This document shows, piece by piece, positions 20,134-29,807 of a DNA stretch of 62,500 bases. Below the pieces are notes generated by a model. The model was not told the DNA's origin. It saw nothing but the letters and a program-made list of their open reading frames with translations, and searched no databases. How positions within the stretch are numbered: position 1 is the stretch's first letter; every line of letters starts with the position of its first letter. The DNA is from Prorocentrum cordatum (taxonomy: Eukaryota > Sar > Dinophyceae > Prorocentrales > Prorocentraceae): contig CAUYUJ010011559.1 of assembly GCA_963575745.1 (NCBI GenBank), positions 1 through 62,500 of the forward strand. Direction: 5' to 3'. The translations under genes were made by a program, and so were the position numbers.

Positions 20134-20277
20134 CCATCGGTTGGAAGAAGCAGGTACAAACATGAAGTAGGAAGACGCTGAACGTAGATTGGGTTGCGTC
20201 CGCCCCCAATGTAGGAAGGCGCTCGAGACAGAATGGAACCTTGGAATCTAAACATACCTGCGTTCAACGACCGATGG
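20134..20277. mobile_element. CCATCGGT-type inverted-repeat element, intact copy
   Basis: Ends CCATCGGTTGGAAGAAGCAG and CTGCGTTCAACGACCGATGG are imperfect inverted repeats 144 bp apart end to end. The interior includes AGGAAGACGCTGAACGTAG and CCGCCCCCAATG. Relatives: 16927-17366 (interrupted) and 61240-61411. Confidence 0.65.
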
Positions 20278-20432
20278 CTGCTATGTGTCCTCCCTGGAGG
20301 CGCGCGTCCGCCCCGAAAGTATAGTGTATACCCATCCTGTGACGCCGATGGAACGCTCTGGAGCGACCCATCCCGGTCCTGGGCCCGCCCAATCCTCCCC
20401 TTCGCCCCCCCCGCCCTCGGAAGCCTTCGATG
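20278..20432. other. Spacer, nothing recognised
   Basis: GC-rich DNA. The interval between the two neighbouring elements is also preserved, in diverged form, at 17367-17472. Confidence 0.4.
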
Positions 20433-20632
20433 GCAACTCACGGGAGCCTCCCATACCATCTCGTCGGCTCTTGCGAATCGACGCTCGTCGACGCTGAACC
20501 GACGCTACATCGATACCAACTCGACGCTCATTGACGCCAAGTCGGCGCTAACTCATCGACTCCCAACCTCTCCTCGGCGCTAGTCGACGCTGAAGACGGA
20601 ATTCAGTGAATATACCAGGCTCCCATGACTTG
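20433..20632. repeat. TCGACGCT minisatellite in a bounded element, copy 2
   Basis: GGCAACTCACGGGAGCCTCC opens the element and AGGCTCCCATGACTTG closes it; the two are inverted over about 14 bp. Between them are TCGGCTCTTGCGAATCGACG and roughly ten TCGACGCT-type units, then GAAGACGGAATTCAGTG. Confidence 0.75.
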
Positions 20633-20834
20633 ACCGAAAATGGGGAAACCAAAAGGTACCGCTACCGCTACTCCGCAGACCTCTCCCCGGGTGCGTTCTG
20701 GCCAGGATTTCGAGGCGAACCCAGCGGCTGCGGCGAGGGCCTCCCAGGAGGGCGAAAAAGGGGACAACGGGCGAGGGGGGAGAGGCATGGGTACCTTTTT
20801 CAGCAGGGACCGACAGTCCTGGCATTTCTAGAAT
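20633..20834. repeat. Dispersed sequence shared with 17165-17290
   Basis: GGTACCGCTACCGCTACTCC, GACCTCTCCCCGGGTGC and ATTTCGAGGCGAA run parallel to the interior of the nested element at 17086. A later word, AGAGGCATGGGTACCTTT, recurs near 21104. Confidence 0.65.
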
Positions 20835-20842
20835 CCTACCGC

Positions 20843-20988
20843 GAAATGTTCTTAGACCCCAAAAACGTTCTAAGATCAAAAACGATGTTCTTAGAACATA
20901 GACCCGATGTGATAAAACAGCACAATCTCACAGCCAGATATGTTCTAAGAACAGTTCGTGGACACCACAAAAAGCTCTTAGAACACTG
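20843..20988. repeat. Cluster of TGTTCTAAGAACA palindromes, possible TIR element
   Basis: Five TGTTCTTAGA/TCTTAGAACA words occur at about 20846, 20866, 20885, 20940 and 20975; two are full 13-bp palindromes (TGTTCTTAGAACA, TGTTCTAAGAACA). The first and last face each other. No coding capacity. Confidence 0.6.
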
Positions 20989-21019
20989 CTTGGTGGGGCT
21001 ATAGGCACGTCGGGACGCT

Positions 21020-21165
21020 TCGCCACTGTTTGACCTTTGCCTCCTCCGAGCAGACGCCTCTCCCCAGCACCGTCCTCGGGATGGCGCGATGGGCGAGGGG
21101 GTAGAGGTATGGGTACCTTTGCCTCCTCCGAGAAGACGCCTCTCCTTGGCGGTGCGCACAAGGGG
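21020..21165. repeat. Short direct repeat, TGCCTCCTCCGAG
   Basis: TTTGCCTCCTCCGAGCAGAC then GCCTCTCC at about 21033 recurs at about 21118 with one change, 85 bp apart. Confidence 0.6.
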
Positions 21166-21293
21166 GTGGAGGGAGGGGGGAGGGCTTTTTACGAGGCTGC
21201 TTCTTAGAAGGCGCCGGCCTTACATCTATAGATAAGGCCCACGCCTTCTAAGAAGCAGGTGTGCTTCCGAGAAGCCCTCCTCCCTCCCCCCAC
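21166..21293. mobile_element. CTTCTTAGAAGGCG palindromic element, compact copy
   Basis: GGCTGCTTCTTAGAAGGCGC then CGGCCTTA (21195-21222) faces TAAGGCCCACGCCTTCTAAG then AAGCAGG (21233-21259) around a 10-nt loop. The palindrome continues outward through G-rich against C-rich flanks. The copy at 22310 has the same arms opened by a spacer. Confidence 0.85.
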
Positions 21294-21989
21294 CCCCCTC
21301 TGCGCGTGGCCGATCTCCCCAGGACCGCCCTGGGCATGGCGCGCTCCGGCGAGCATTTTCCCGCGCGTGGGGCCGGCCGCAGTCTCCACCCCCGCTCGCG
21401 GGGCGCGGCGCCTGCTCTGCCCGGGGGCGCCCCCGCGCGCGCCGCCGCGGGGCCCCTTCTCCTTCGGGCGGCCTCCCCCACGGCTGGGGCCCGAGCAGAG
21501 GCGGCGCCGGAGCCTCGCGCCGCCTCGCAGATGCACGGGCGGTGCCTCGGCGACGTCGGCGCGGAGGAGCTCGGGCTCCACGCGGGCGGCTGCTCGCTGG
21601 GGGGCGGCCCGCACGTTCAGAGGCCCCTCTCGGGCACCCGCTGGCTCCCAAAGGGGCCCTACAGGGCAGGTTTTAACACATGGGCTTTTAAAACATAGAG
21701 GATTCAAATACATGATCACTGTATCAACAAATGTGTGCAGAAACTCACTGTTGTTTTTTTTATACTGCATCCCTGCACTTGTAACACATGATCCGCACGC
21801 GGAGCATGTATTAAAAACGGCACTGCACAGGGCACCCTTAGGGCCCTTGCCTTCCCCCCCCACGCGGGCCACCCCCCATCAGCGCCCGTCCGCTCCACAC
21901 CGCGCCGCACCGCTGGTGCATCGGCGAGGCGGTGCGCTCCCCCGACCCCGCCAACCCTGAGATCCGCAACAGCGCGACAAAGCACGCCC
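21294..21989. other. GC-rich region, nothing recognised
   Basis: Very GC-rich up to about 21690, then a short AT-rich patch (21690-21830). Frames are open on both strands over the GC-rich part but resemble composition artefacts. Confidence 0.45.
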
Positions 21990-22275
21990 GGAGCCCCGGA
22001 CCCCGCCTGTCTGCGTCATTTGTCGAGCCGGCTCGACCTGTGAGGGCCTCGAGGAGCGACAGGGAGCGGAAACGCCCTGTGTGAAACAACGGCAGCGCCA
22101 GGATCTCAGGGCTCTGGGACCCCGTCTGGGAGGATCTCAGGGCTCTGGGACCCCGCCGTTCTGCGTCAGTTTTCGAGCTGGATCGACCTGTGAGGGCCTC
22201 GAGGAGCGACAGTGAGCGGAAACGCCCTGTGTGAAACAACGGCAGCGCCAGGATCTCCGGGCTCCGGGACCCCGT
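21990..22275. repeat. 150-bp tandem duplication
   Basis: TGAGGGCCTCGAGGAGCGAC occurs at 22041 and 22191, 150 bp apart, inside two nearly identical stretches that also share GGAAACGCCCTGTGTGAAAC and AACGGCAGCGCCAGGATCTC. A third partial copy of GGATCTCAGGGCTCTGGGAC sits between them. Confidence 0.92.
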
Positions 22276-22309
22276 CTCCGGGAGGCCCAGGTCTCAGCGG
22301 CGCGCAGGA

Positions 22310-22620
22310 GCGGGGGTAGGGGGAGGGGGGAAGGCCTCTTAGAAGGGGGCTGCTTCTGAGAAGGCGCTGGCCGCACATGTACACTTTGCGAAATGCTTGA
22401 GAAATCATGGGTTGTTAAATTCAGTGTCTCAGAATTTGCATAGAAACCCAGAATTTCTATTGAAATCTTCGGATTTACATTGAAACATTAAGAATAATCG
22501 AGACTCTGGCCGAAAACTTAAGTTGTCTTAAGCATCGCCTAAGGTGTATAGAGAAGGCCCGCGCCTTCTAAGAAGCAGGGGTGCTTCTAAGAAGCCTTCC
22601 CCCCTCACCCCACCCCCCTC
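22310..22620. mobile_element. CTTCTTAGAAGGCG palindromic element, copy opened by AT-rich spacer
   Basis: Left arm GGCTGCTTCTGAGAAGGCGC with TGGCC (ends near 22373) and right arm GGCCCGCGCCTTCTAAGAAG with CAGG (starts near 22556), with G-rich and C-rich outer flanks as at 21166. Between them lie about 164 bp of AT-rich unique sequence (22380-22543) absent from the compact copy. Confidence 0.8.
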
Positions 22621-22889
22621 TGCGCGTGGCCGTAGGCCTGTGGTCTGGAGATCAGGGGCAACGATAGGGGGGAATGCGAACAGGGTGGGACGCATCGACC
22701 CCCCAACCGCCCATTGCTCGCCGATAGGCGCCCGACAGCCCCGAACTGCCCAGGATCGTGCGGATTCGCTCTCGGGGGTCTATCGCCGATCAGTCGGCGA
22801 CGTATCGCCGATTCCAGCGCGATGTTCCCCCCCCTTATGCCAGTCCCCTCCCTTGAGGGGCCTATTTTCCACCACCACTACCATATGCA
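22621..22889. other. Spacer, nothing recognised
   Basis: Starts with TGCGCGTGGCCG, shared with the flank of the compact palindrome (21301). Several CGCCGAT words near 22710-22820 but no clear array. Confidence 0.4.
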
Positions 22890-23430
22890 GGAGCGGGAGG
22901 AGGCGGAGGAGGAGGAGGAGGAGGAGGAGGAGGAGGAGAAGGAGGAGGAGGAGGACCTCCTCATCCTCCCTGCTCCCCATCCTACACACGGCAGCGCTGG
23001 TGGAACACTTGCCCATCATCCCTACCGTTGCCCCTCAGGAGGCCCTCGGCGGGAGCGGCACGCGCCGCCCATGGGGGGGGGGGCCGGGGCCGCGGGCACG
23101 GCGTCAGGCGCGCGGCGGCGGCGGCACCAGCGGGACCGCCCTGGCGGAGCTGGGGCCCAGCCGCGCCTGGGGGGCGGACGGAGGGGGGGCGCGGGGAGGG
23201 GGCGAGGGAATGGGGGAGGGGGGGGGGGGGGCGCGAGGAGGAGGGGGCGCGGGGGCGAGGGGGGAAGGAATGATGAGGGGGGGGGGGGGAAGGGCGGAAG
23301 AGGCGGGGGGGGGAGGGAAGGGGGAGGGGTAGGGCGAAGGGGAAGGGAGGAGGGGGGGAGGGGGAGGGAAGACGCGAGGGGGGGGAGTGGGGAGGGGAGG
23401 GAGTGTGGGGGGGGGAGGGGACTTGGAAGG
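22890..23430. repeat. GGA microsatellite and G-rich tract
   Basis: GGAGGA tract at about 22890-22960 and a strongly G-rich purine stretch from about 23160 to 23430. Gly/Arg-rich and Pro-rich frames here are artefacts. Confidence 0.9.
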
Positions 23431-23591
23431 CCAATGGACCTCGAAGAGTCTGAGGCCGGCCTGGGCCAGAAATCTCCCCCCCTCTTCCTGTCTCTGCCTC
23501 CGGAGGGCTGGGGAGCGCTGCTACGACGCCGAAGCCCTCTCGAGGAGGGTCCTCCCGCGCACCGTCCCTTCCCTTGTGCCGCCGCTCCCTG

Positions 23592-23720
23592 GCCATCGCT
23601 CGGACGTCCATTCCCTGTGTTTTTTGTCGGTTTGGTGCGCGGTTTTTTCGCCAAGTGATCAAGGATGCTCCTCGATGGTCCTCGCCGAAGGGAAAACGCA
23701 CACGTCCGAGCGATGCCAAG
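23592..23720. mobile_element. ATCGCTCGGACG MITE-like element, copy b
   Basis: CCATCGCTCGGACGTCCATTCC-type left end, TTTTCGCCAAGTGATCAAG, GATGCTCCTCGATGGTCCTC and right end ACGTCCGAGCGATGCCAAG. The left flank GCCGCTCCCTGG is also shared with copy a. It abuts the next element two bases away. Confidence 0.85.
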
Positions 23721-23722
23721 TT

Positions 23723-23898
23723 CAGTGGAGGCCAGTCCACAAGGAACCGCCCACAAGAATCCCAACGCTGAGGCCTCAGGACGTCCATGGATTCTTGGCG
23801 TGGGAACGTCACTTGTTCCTTGATAAGACAATCGGTACCCAAGAAACCCAGGACACCCTAGAGGCAAACAGGGTGTGTCTTGGCATGGGTCTCCACTG
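23723..23898. mobile_element. CAGTGG-ended inverted-repeat element, copy 1
   Basis: Starts CAGTGGAGGCC and ends GGTCTCCACTG, with CACAAGGAAC against TGTCTTGGCATG just inside. It aligns along its full 176 bp with 29113-29289 (shared GGCGTGGGAACGTC, CCCAAGAAACCCAGG). No coding capacity. Confidence 0.8.
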
Positions 23899-24600
23899 TA
23901 CGTCGGATCGGCGGTCGAAAGGAGCCGGATCGGCTGGCATCGGCGGGTCAGGTCGGGAGCAGTCGAAGCGACGGCAGACGGCGTGCTATGGAGGCCTCCA
24001 TGGACCAGCCCGCGAGAATCAAGCCGTATCAGAAGGATGCGCGGTAAGGATGCACGGGCCTTGGAGGTCCATGTTACCGTTCTTAGAACGAGGTTGGCCA
24101 GCGAAAATCGCTGAGGATGGGCCGAAATGGGCAAGGATACGAGGGTACCCCTGGGAACGTTGCCCATCCTTACTATGCGGGCTGACTGAAAAATCCGAAC
24201 ATCTAAATCCGAGGTCGAATGGGGGATCCCAAAACCGTCGTGTGACAGACCGTGCAATGACCTCGGAACCCCACGAGGCCTCACCGCACGGTCCGTTGCC
24301 GCGCGGCCCTGGGATCCCGGAGGCCCCTCTCGCCCGAGACGTCCTCGGAGAGGGACTCGAATCCCCAAACCGTGCGGTGACCCCGAACCCCAAGCGACTC
24401 ACCACAAGGTGTGATCACCACACCGCCGAGTCGAATCGGGTCGGGATCGGTCGAAGCCGAGGTCGGGGCCGGAGGAGTCGAGAGGAGCTCCGCCAACGCG
24501 CTCCAGGGGCCCGCCTGCCTGCACGCAGCAGGAGCTGCCCTGAGATCCGAAGTTTCGAAACAATTACGAAACATCCCGAAACAAACACAACAACAACAAC
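23899..24600. other. Mixed-sequence region, no gene recognised
   Basis: A plus-strand frame stays open across it (part of a 526-codon frame from 23387 to 24967), but the frame crosses two inverted-repeat elements and a G-rich tract, so it is not a gene. GACCGTGCAATGACC and ACCGTGCGGTGACCC near 24260 and 24378 suggest a short internal repeat. Confidence 0.5.
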
Positions 24601-24601
24601 A

Positions 24602-25506
24602 ATTACTAGCACGTGGGGACACTCCGTTCTCACCAGTGCCAGGGTTTTCAAAGGAGGCGGGCAATACCCCCACTTTGTGGGGGGGCCGGTTCAAGCTCTA
24701 CCAAATTTCCAAACGACTCTTCGCCACCACCCACACCCAGCTTCCCGCCCTATGACGTTCGGACACTTCACTTCGTGGCATGCGGACGACCGTGGCTACT
24801 ATTCAGGGCCCCGCGGCCGACGACGACGGCGTGCGCGCGCGAAGAAAAAACGAATGTGTCCCGCATGGTATTATTTGACAGGGATGATGGCCCTGGCAGG
24901 TGCGCAACCGTTGTTGCAGAAGTTCGAAAAAGTTGCTCGCAAAAGCCCGTTTGACAGAAATGATTAAAAAGTGTTGGGTTTCCTACGAATCCGCAAGAGC
25001 GCGCGGGATGAAATTTTGACATTTTTTTTTTGAAAAACCATTGGTTTTTTGATGTTTTTATGTTAAAATCGCTACGAAAACTAAGGTTTTGGAAGGATTT
25101 CGTCTTGCGCGCGCGAATGTCCACTTTACCTTATTTTTTGCAAGGGATTCTTGAAGTTTGGTTATGTTAGAACAAGAAATGTCCACTTTAGCTTATTTTT
25201 TGCAAGGGAAAACCGATCGTAGCAACACAACCGGATCCGGACTCCCCCGTTTTGCCTGAGACTTCCTCACGAAAATGATGAAAATGAGGCTGCGGCCTAG
25301 GCGCGGCGGGGGGGTCGTGCACCAGGGGCCCCAACAATAATTATTCTTTAGAAGTAATAATGTTCAACAACAACAACAACACCAACAACAACAGGAACAG
25401 CAACAGCAGCAACAACAACAACATCAACAATCACATCAACAACAACAGCAGCAACAACAACAACAACAGCAACAACAACACCAACAACAACACCAACAAC
25501 AACAGC
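24602..25506. repeat. 906-bp tandem duplication, copy 1 with CAA spacer
   Basis: About 770 bp of unique sequence (24602-25365) followed by a (CAA)n-rich spacer to 25506. It is repeated at 25508 with only a handful of differences (for example a T-run against TTTTG near 25021, one C lost near 25245). It contains an internal 27-bp direct repeat, ATGTCCACTTTACCTTATTT, at about 25118 and 25180. Confidence 0.97.
24677..24967 (+). other. 96-codon frame in duplication copy 1
   Basis: The final 96 codons of a longer open frame read identically in both copies of the duplication (compare 25583-25873), ending TGA/TTAAAAAG context at F-D-R-N-D. The middle is Arg/Lys-rich (R-R-R-R-R-A-R-A-K-K-K-R). No family recognised. 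Identity is expected from the recency of the duplication and does not itself show selection; a 118-codon minus-strand frame is conserved equally. Confidence 0.2.
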
Positions 25507-25507
25507 A

Positions 25508-26300
25508 ATTACTAGCACGTGGGGACACACCGTTCTCACCAGTGCCAGGGTTTTCATAGGAGGCGGGCAATACCCCCACTTTGTGGGGGGGCCGGTTCAA
25601 GCTCTACCAAATTTCCAAACGACTCTTCGCCACCACCCACACCCAGCTTCCCGCCCTATGACGTTCGGACACTTCACTTCGTGGCATGCGGACGACCGTG
25701 GCTACTATTCAGGGCCCCGCGGCCGACGACGACGGCGTGCGCGCGCGAAGAAAAAACGAATGTGTCCCGCATGGTATTATTTGACAGGGATGATGGCCCT
25801 GGCAGGTGCGCAACCGTTGTTGCAGAAGTTCGAAAAAGTTGCTCGCAAAAGCCCGTTTGACAGAAATGATTAAAAAGTGTTGGGTTTCCTACGAATCCGC
25901 AAGAGCGCGCGGGATGAAATTTTGACAATTTTGTTTTGAAAAACCAATGGTTTTTTGATGTTTTTATGTTAAAATCGCTACGAAAACTAAGGTTTTGGAA
26001 GGATTTCGTCTTGCGCGCGCGAATGTCCACTTTACCTTATTTTTTGCAAGGGATTCTTGAAGTTTGGTTATGTTAGAACAAGAAATGTCCACTTTAGCTT
26101 ATTTTTTGCAAGGGAAAACCGATCGTAACAACACAACCGGATCCGGACTCCCCGTTTTGCCTGAGACTTCCTCACGAAAATGATGAAAATGAGGCTGCGG
26201 CCTAGGCGCGGCGGGGGGGTCGTGCACCAGGGGTCCCAACAATAATTATTCTTTAGAAGTAATAATGTTCAACAACAACAGCAACAACAACAACAACGAA
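25508..26300. repeat. 906-bp tandem duplication, copy 2
   Basis: Second copy of the unit, starting ATTACTAGCACGTGGGGACA and ending at GAAGTAATAATGTTCAACAA, followed by a shorter CAA tract. The offset from copy 1 is 906 bp at the start and 905 at the end. CAA tracts bound every unit, which may have promoted unequal exchange. Confidence 0.97.
25583..25873 (+). other. 96-codon frame in duplication copy 2
   Basis: Begins at an in-frame ATG formed by TATGACG upstream variants and ends at the same stop as copy 1. Basic central segment, otherwise unrecognised. Listed because the same protein text occurs twice; a function is not supported. Confidence 0.2.
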
Positions 26301-26690
26301 TTGCGACAAAGCGCGACAATTCACAAACAAAACAATGAAACACATTGCGACACATCAGGTAGCAAAATTGCGAACCATCACGAGAGAAGCAATGCTTAGA
26401 ACCGGCGCGGCCTGAGGGCCCCGAGGCTTGGGCAACGAGCCACAGCGCCCGGCGTGGAAAAAAATGGCGGCGCCCCACGATCTCAGGGTGCCCGACGGGG
26501 CCCCTGGGCACAGAGGGGGCGACGGAGGCCGGAGGGGAGGGGGCCGGAGAGGGATGCGGGAGGGCAGAGGGCTGCGCAGGGGGGGGGGCGCGAGAGGGGG
26601 GGGAGGGGAGCGGGGGGCGACGGAGGAGCGAGGGAGCGAGGGAAGCGATGGGCGATCGAGGGGAGCGAGCAAGGCACCGGTGCGGCATCC
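26301..26690. other. Spacer, CGACA words then G-rich
   Basis: Several GCGACA/CGACAA words (26290-26400), then a G-rich purine stretch (26500-26680). Nothing coding recognised. Confidence 0.5.
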
Positions 26691-27740
26691 TCAAGTGTGG
26701 ATGTATGCGTGGACACATACATACACGCATGCATGTTTGCATGGCTGTATGATGCATGCATGTAAATGCATGTATGTAAATACATGTGCATGTATGTATG
26801 AATGTATGTATATATGTAGATATGTGTGTATGTAGATTCGTGTGCATGCATGGGTGTTCGTATGCATGTATGTATGTACGTACGAACTCACGCACGTAAC
26901 TACGCCTGTATGTATGTACGCGTATGCTATACCATGTATGTATGTGTGGATGAATGTACGGAGGTACGTATACACGTGTGAGCATGCATGTACATCTGCA
27001 TGTGTGTACGTATGCGAATACATGTATGCATATGAATGCATATAAGCATGTATACCTGAATGTTTGTGCGTACGTACATGTTTGCATGTGTGGTTGCATG
27101 TATGCGCGTACACACGTACGTAAGATGCAGGCGTACACATGAATGTATGAATGTAAGTATGTGTGTACATGCTGTTATGCTTGCTCGTATGCATGCATGC
27201 AGGCATGTAACTATAAGTAATTGTATGACTGGACATGTATGTGAACACAAACGTATCTACACATGTGCGTGAACGTAAGTATGTATAAACGCAAACTGAT
27301 TGTATGTTTTTTTTATACATGTACGTACCTCCGTACATACATACAAATGTAGGCATGCATGTACGTATAGATGTGTGTATGCGTGGACACATGTGTACGT
27401 GCCTGTAGGTATGTGTATGTAGGTGCATGTATGTATGTATGTCCATACGCATTTATGCACGATCGTGAATTTACATATGGTTACATATGCATATGTGTCT
27501 CGATATATATATATGTATATACATATATATAGGTTCGTATGCCTGTATACTCGCATGTATAACTGCAAAAATGTATATACAAGTATGTACATACATGTAC
27601 ACATGTGTATACGTATGGATGGATGGATGTATTAATCCAGGGAAGTATGTATGTATGTATGTATCTATGTATGTCTGTATGGTTGTTTGTGTATATGTGT
27701 ATACGCTTGTGTGTATGTACGTACGTACGTACGTAGCTTC
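26691..27740. repeat. Degenerate CATG/TATG tetranucleotide repeat, ~1 kb
   Basis: Dominated by GTATGTATG, GCATGCATG, GTACGTACG and ATACATAC words, with palindromic tetramers CATG and ACGT throughout. Tyr/Cys/His/Thr-rich frames on both strands are artefacts. Confidence 0.95.
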
Positions 27741-28309
27741 GGAGGTCCCCCTGCTCCAAGGGAAGGGGGGTAGCTTGAAGCTGCAGCCCCCTTTCCGTGA
27801 GAAGTGCGCCGCGAGCGCGCGCTTCCCATCCCACTTTAGACACTACCCGGAGATACTCTTCTACCTTGCTCTACTCTACGCTGCTGCTTCTCTGTTATAC
27901 TCTACTCGTGTCTGTTCTGCGTTACCCAATTCGACCCAACTCGGGCGCTACCCATCTCTACTCTACTACACGCTGGTGTCTAGTCTACACCGACTTATTC
28001 AAAAGCCTAGCCTCTGCCAGCGGCGGGCCGTGAAAGAACACATTGTTGTGGCCAGTGCGCATGGCAGCGTGGGCGCAAGGCATCGCCATTGTGGCAAGTG
28101 CTTGCTCGGGGACGCGTTCACGACATCGTGATCGTTCATGGGTCGTTCGGTCTATGTTCTGCAGTTTTCTGCGCAGCGCCAACAGCTGCTTCTCGTGCGC
28201 ACTACATTCGAAAATATGAGCATCGAGAGAAGAAGCGAAGAAACTTTTCATAATGACGAATCCATTTTAGCAGGGGTGTCGGGAATAGACCAGCGCACAT
28301 CTACATACA
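27741..28309. other. Mixed region with CTCTACT words
   Basis: TACTCTACTC and CTACTCTACT words occur near 27860-27975. The remainder (28000-28300) has balanced composition but no recognised gene or RNA. Confidence 0.4.
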
Positions 28310-28336
28310 CACACATATGTATATATATATATGTAG

Positions 28337-28386
<50 letters not shown>

Positions 28387-28392
28387 GTATAA
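28310..28392. repeat. TA/TATG microsatellite
   Basis: ATATATAT with GTATAT interruptions over about 80 bp. Confidence 0.95.
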
Positions 28393-29112
28393 GCTTACAC
28401 CTGTCGTGTGGAAAGCAGGGACGACGGGGGGGGGATGAGGGGGACGAAGGGAAAAAGTAAAGGGATGAGGGGCAGAGAAGGAGGGGGAAGGAGGGGGGAG
28501 AAACGTAGAGACGCCCAAGGAGGCCCGCGAACTCCTCTACGCACGCAGTCGCATCTAGCCCCTGTAGGAGTAGGAGGTGGGATCCCCCCCATTGAACATG
28601 GAGGGTGGGTCTCCCTGTGGGCGTTGGGGGCGGGTCTCCTTGCGGGCAAAACACAACGATTCTTAGCATCCCTCAAGAATTCCAGATCAATTCGGGATGG
28701 ATTCTGAAAATTTCCAACAAACTGCGGACCCTCGACGATACGATGCACATGGGCCCGGAAGATCTCTGACGAATTCCTGGAAGGATTCGGAGGATTCATT
28801 GGAAATTCTGGAAGTTTCACGACCAAATCCAGAAGAACCATGTCGATTGATGACCGCGCGAATGCGCTCCCCTCCGAACATCCCAATCGTTCATGGAATC
28901 CCTGGGGGTTCGTATTGACCCGCACAGGCGTTACCTGCAAAGTTTTCCTGGGAATGTCGTGTATCCCTGGGATTTCGTACAAGCCCGCACTGGCGGTGCC
29001 GCCAGCACGACGAGCTCCCCAAGATGAGCGATTCTGGGCGCGGGGGAGTTTTCGCTCCGCACCGGGCGCCGCCGACATACATTTGAGCCTCTGTTCAGCG
29101 CGTCTAGGTTTA
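28393..29112. other. Mixed region with a short direct repeat
   Basis: Purine-rich to 28500. Near 28896 and 28961, AATCCCTGGG/TATCCCTGGG followed by a TTCGTA word and CCCGCAC recur about 65 bp apart. No gene recognised. Confidence 0.45.
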
Positions 29113-29289
29113 CAGTGGGGTCCCGACCACAAGAAACTTTCTACCAAAAAACCCAACCCTGAGACCCCAAGGCGTCCATTCACTTTTGGCGTGGGAACGT
29201 CGCGCTTTCCATCGCAAAACCGTCGAAACCCAAGAAACCCAGGGCACCCCGGAACCGAGCAGGGCGTTTCTTGGCATAGGACCCCACTG
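29113..29289. mobile_element. CAGTGG-ended inverted-repeat element, copy 2
   Basis: Starts CAGTGGGGTCCCGACC and ends GGCATAGGACCCCACTG: inverted repeats of about 11 bp, extended by CACAAGAAAC against GTTTCTTGG. Colinear with 23723-23898 over 177 bp. Confidence 0.82.
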
Positions 29290-29780
29290 AACCGTTGTCC
29301 CGCCTCTGGAAGACATCTGGGCCGATCGCCCCAGAGATCCCCATGATGGGCCCGGCATCAGCCCGATGCGGCCCCAGGAGCGCCCAAAAGCACCACAGGA
29401 GGGTTCCGCGAGGCGCTGGCTCGGGCTCTGCCAGGCCAGTCTGACCAAGGGCCTCCCTTCATTGATCGACGCCGGCAAAGATGGCCCCACGAGTCCCCCA
29501 AAGCCCCCAAACCTTCCAAAACAAGTGATCCTCCACCTCCGTCTTCGGCGGCAGGCTCAGCACTTCCACTCCTGGATGTGCGCAGGTCGATTCCGAGCTT
29601 GGGCGGCTGACTCAGCCCTGTTGCACTGCACGATCCCACACTTCCCCGATCGGGGCAACTCGACTGGCAATCGCTCCAGGGGATGGTCTGGCGTGGATAC
29701 TTTTTTGGTCGCGACCGCATGCGGTACGACCGCGCGCCGAAAGTGACGATACAGCCGGGCCAAACCCTAAACTAACCGCG
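29290..29780. other. Unique region, nothing recognised
   Basis: Balanced composition without satellites. The word CTCGACTGGCAATCGCTCCA then GGGGATGGTCTGG (29648-29690) partly recurs at 30287-30312 as GGCAATCGCTCCTGGGGATG, so some of it is repeated. Confidence 0.4.
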
Positions 29781-29807
29781 AGTGACAGGAGCGAAGTACT
29801 CTGCAGC

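Noticed and set aside
23387-24967. 526-codon gene
   Set aside because: The frame crosses a G-rich tract, two inverted-repeat elements and the boundary of a tandem duplication; no domain.
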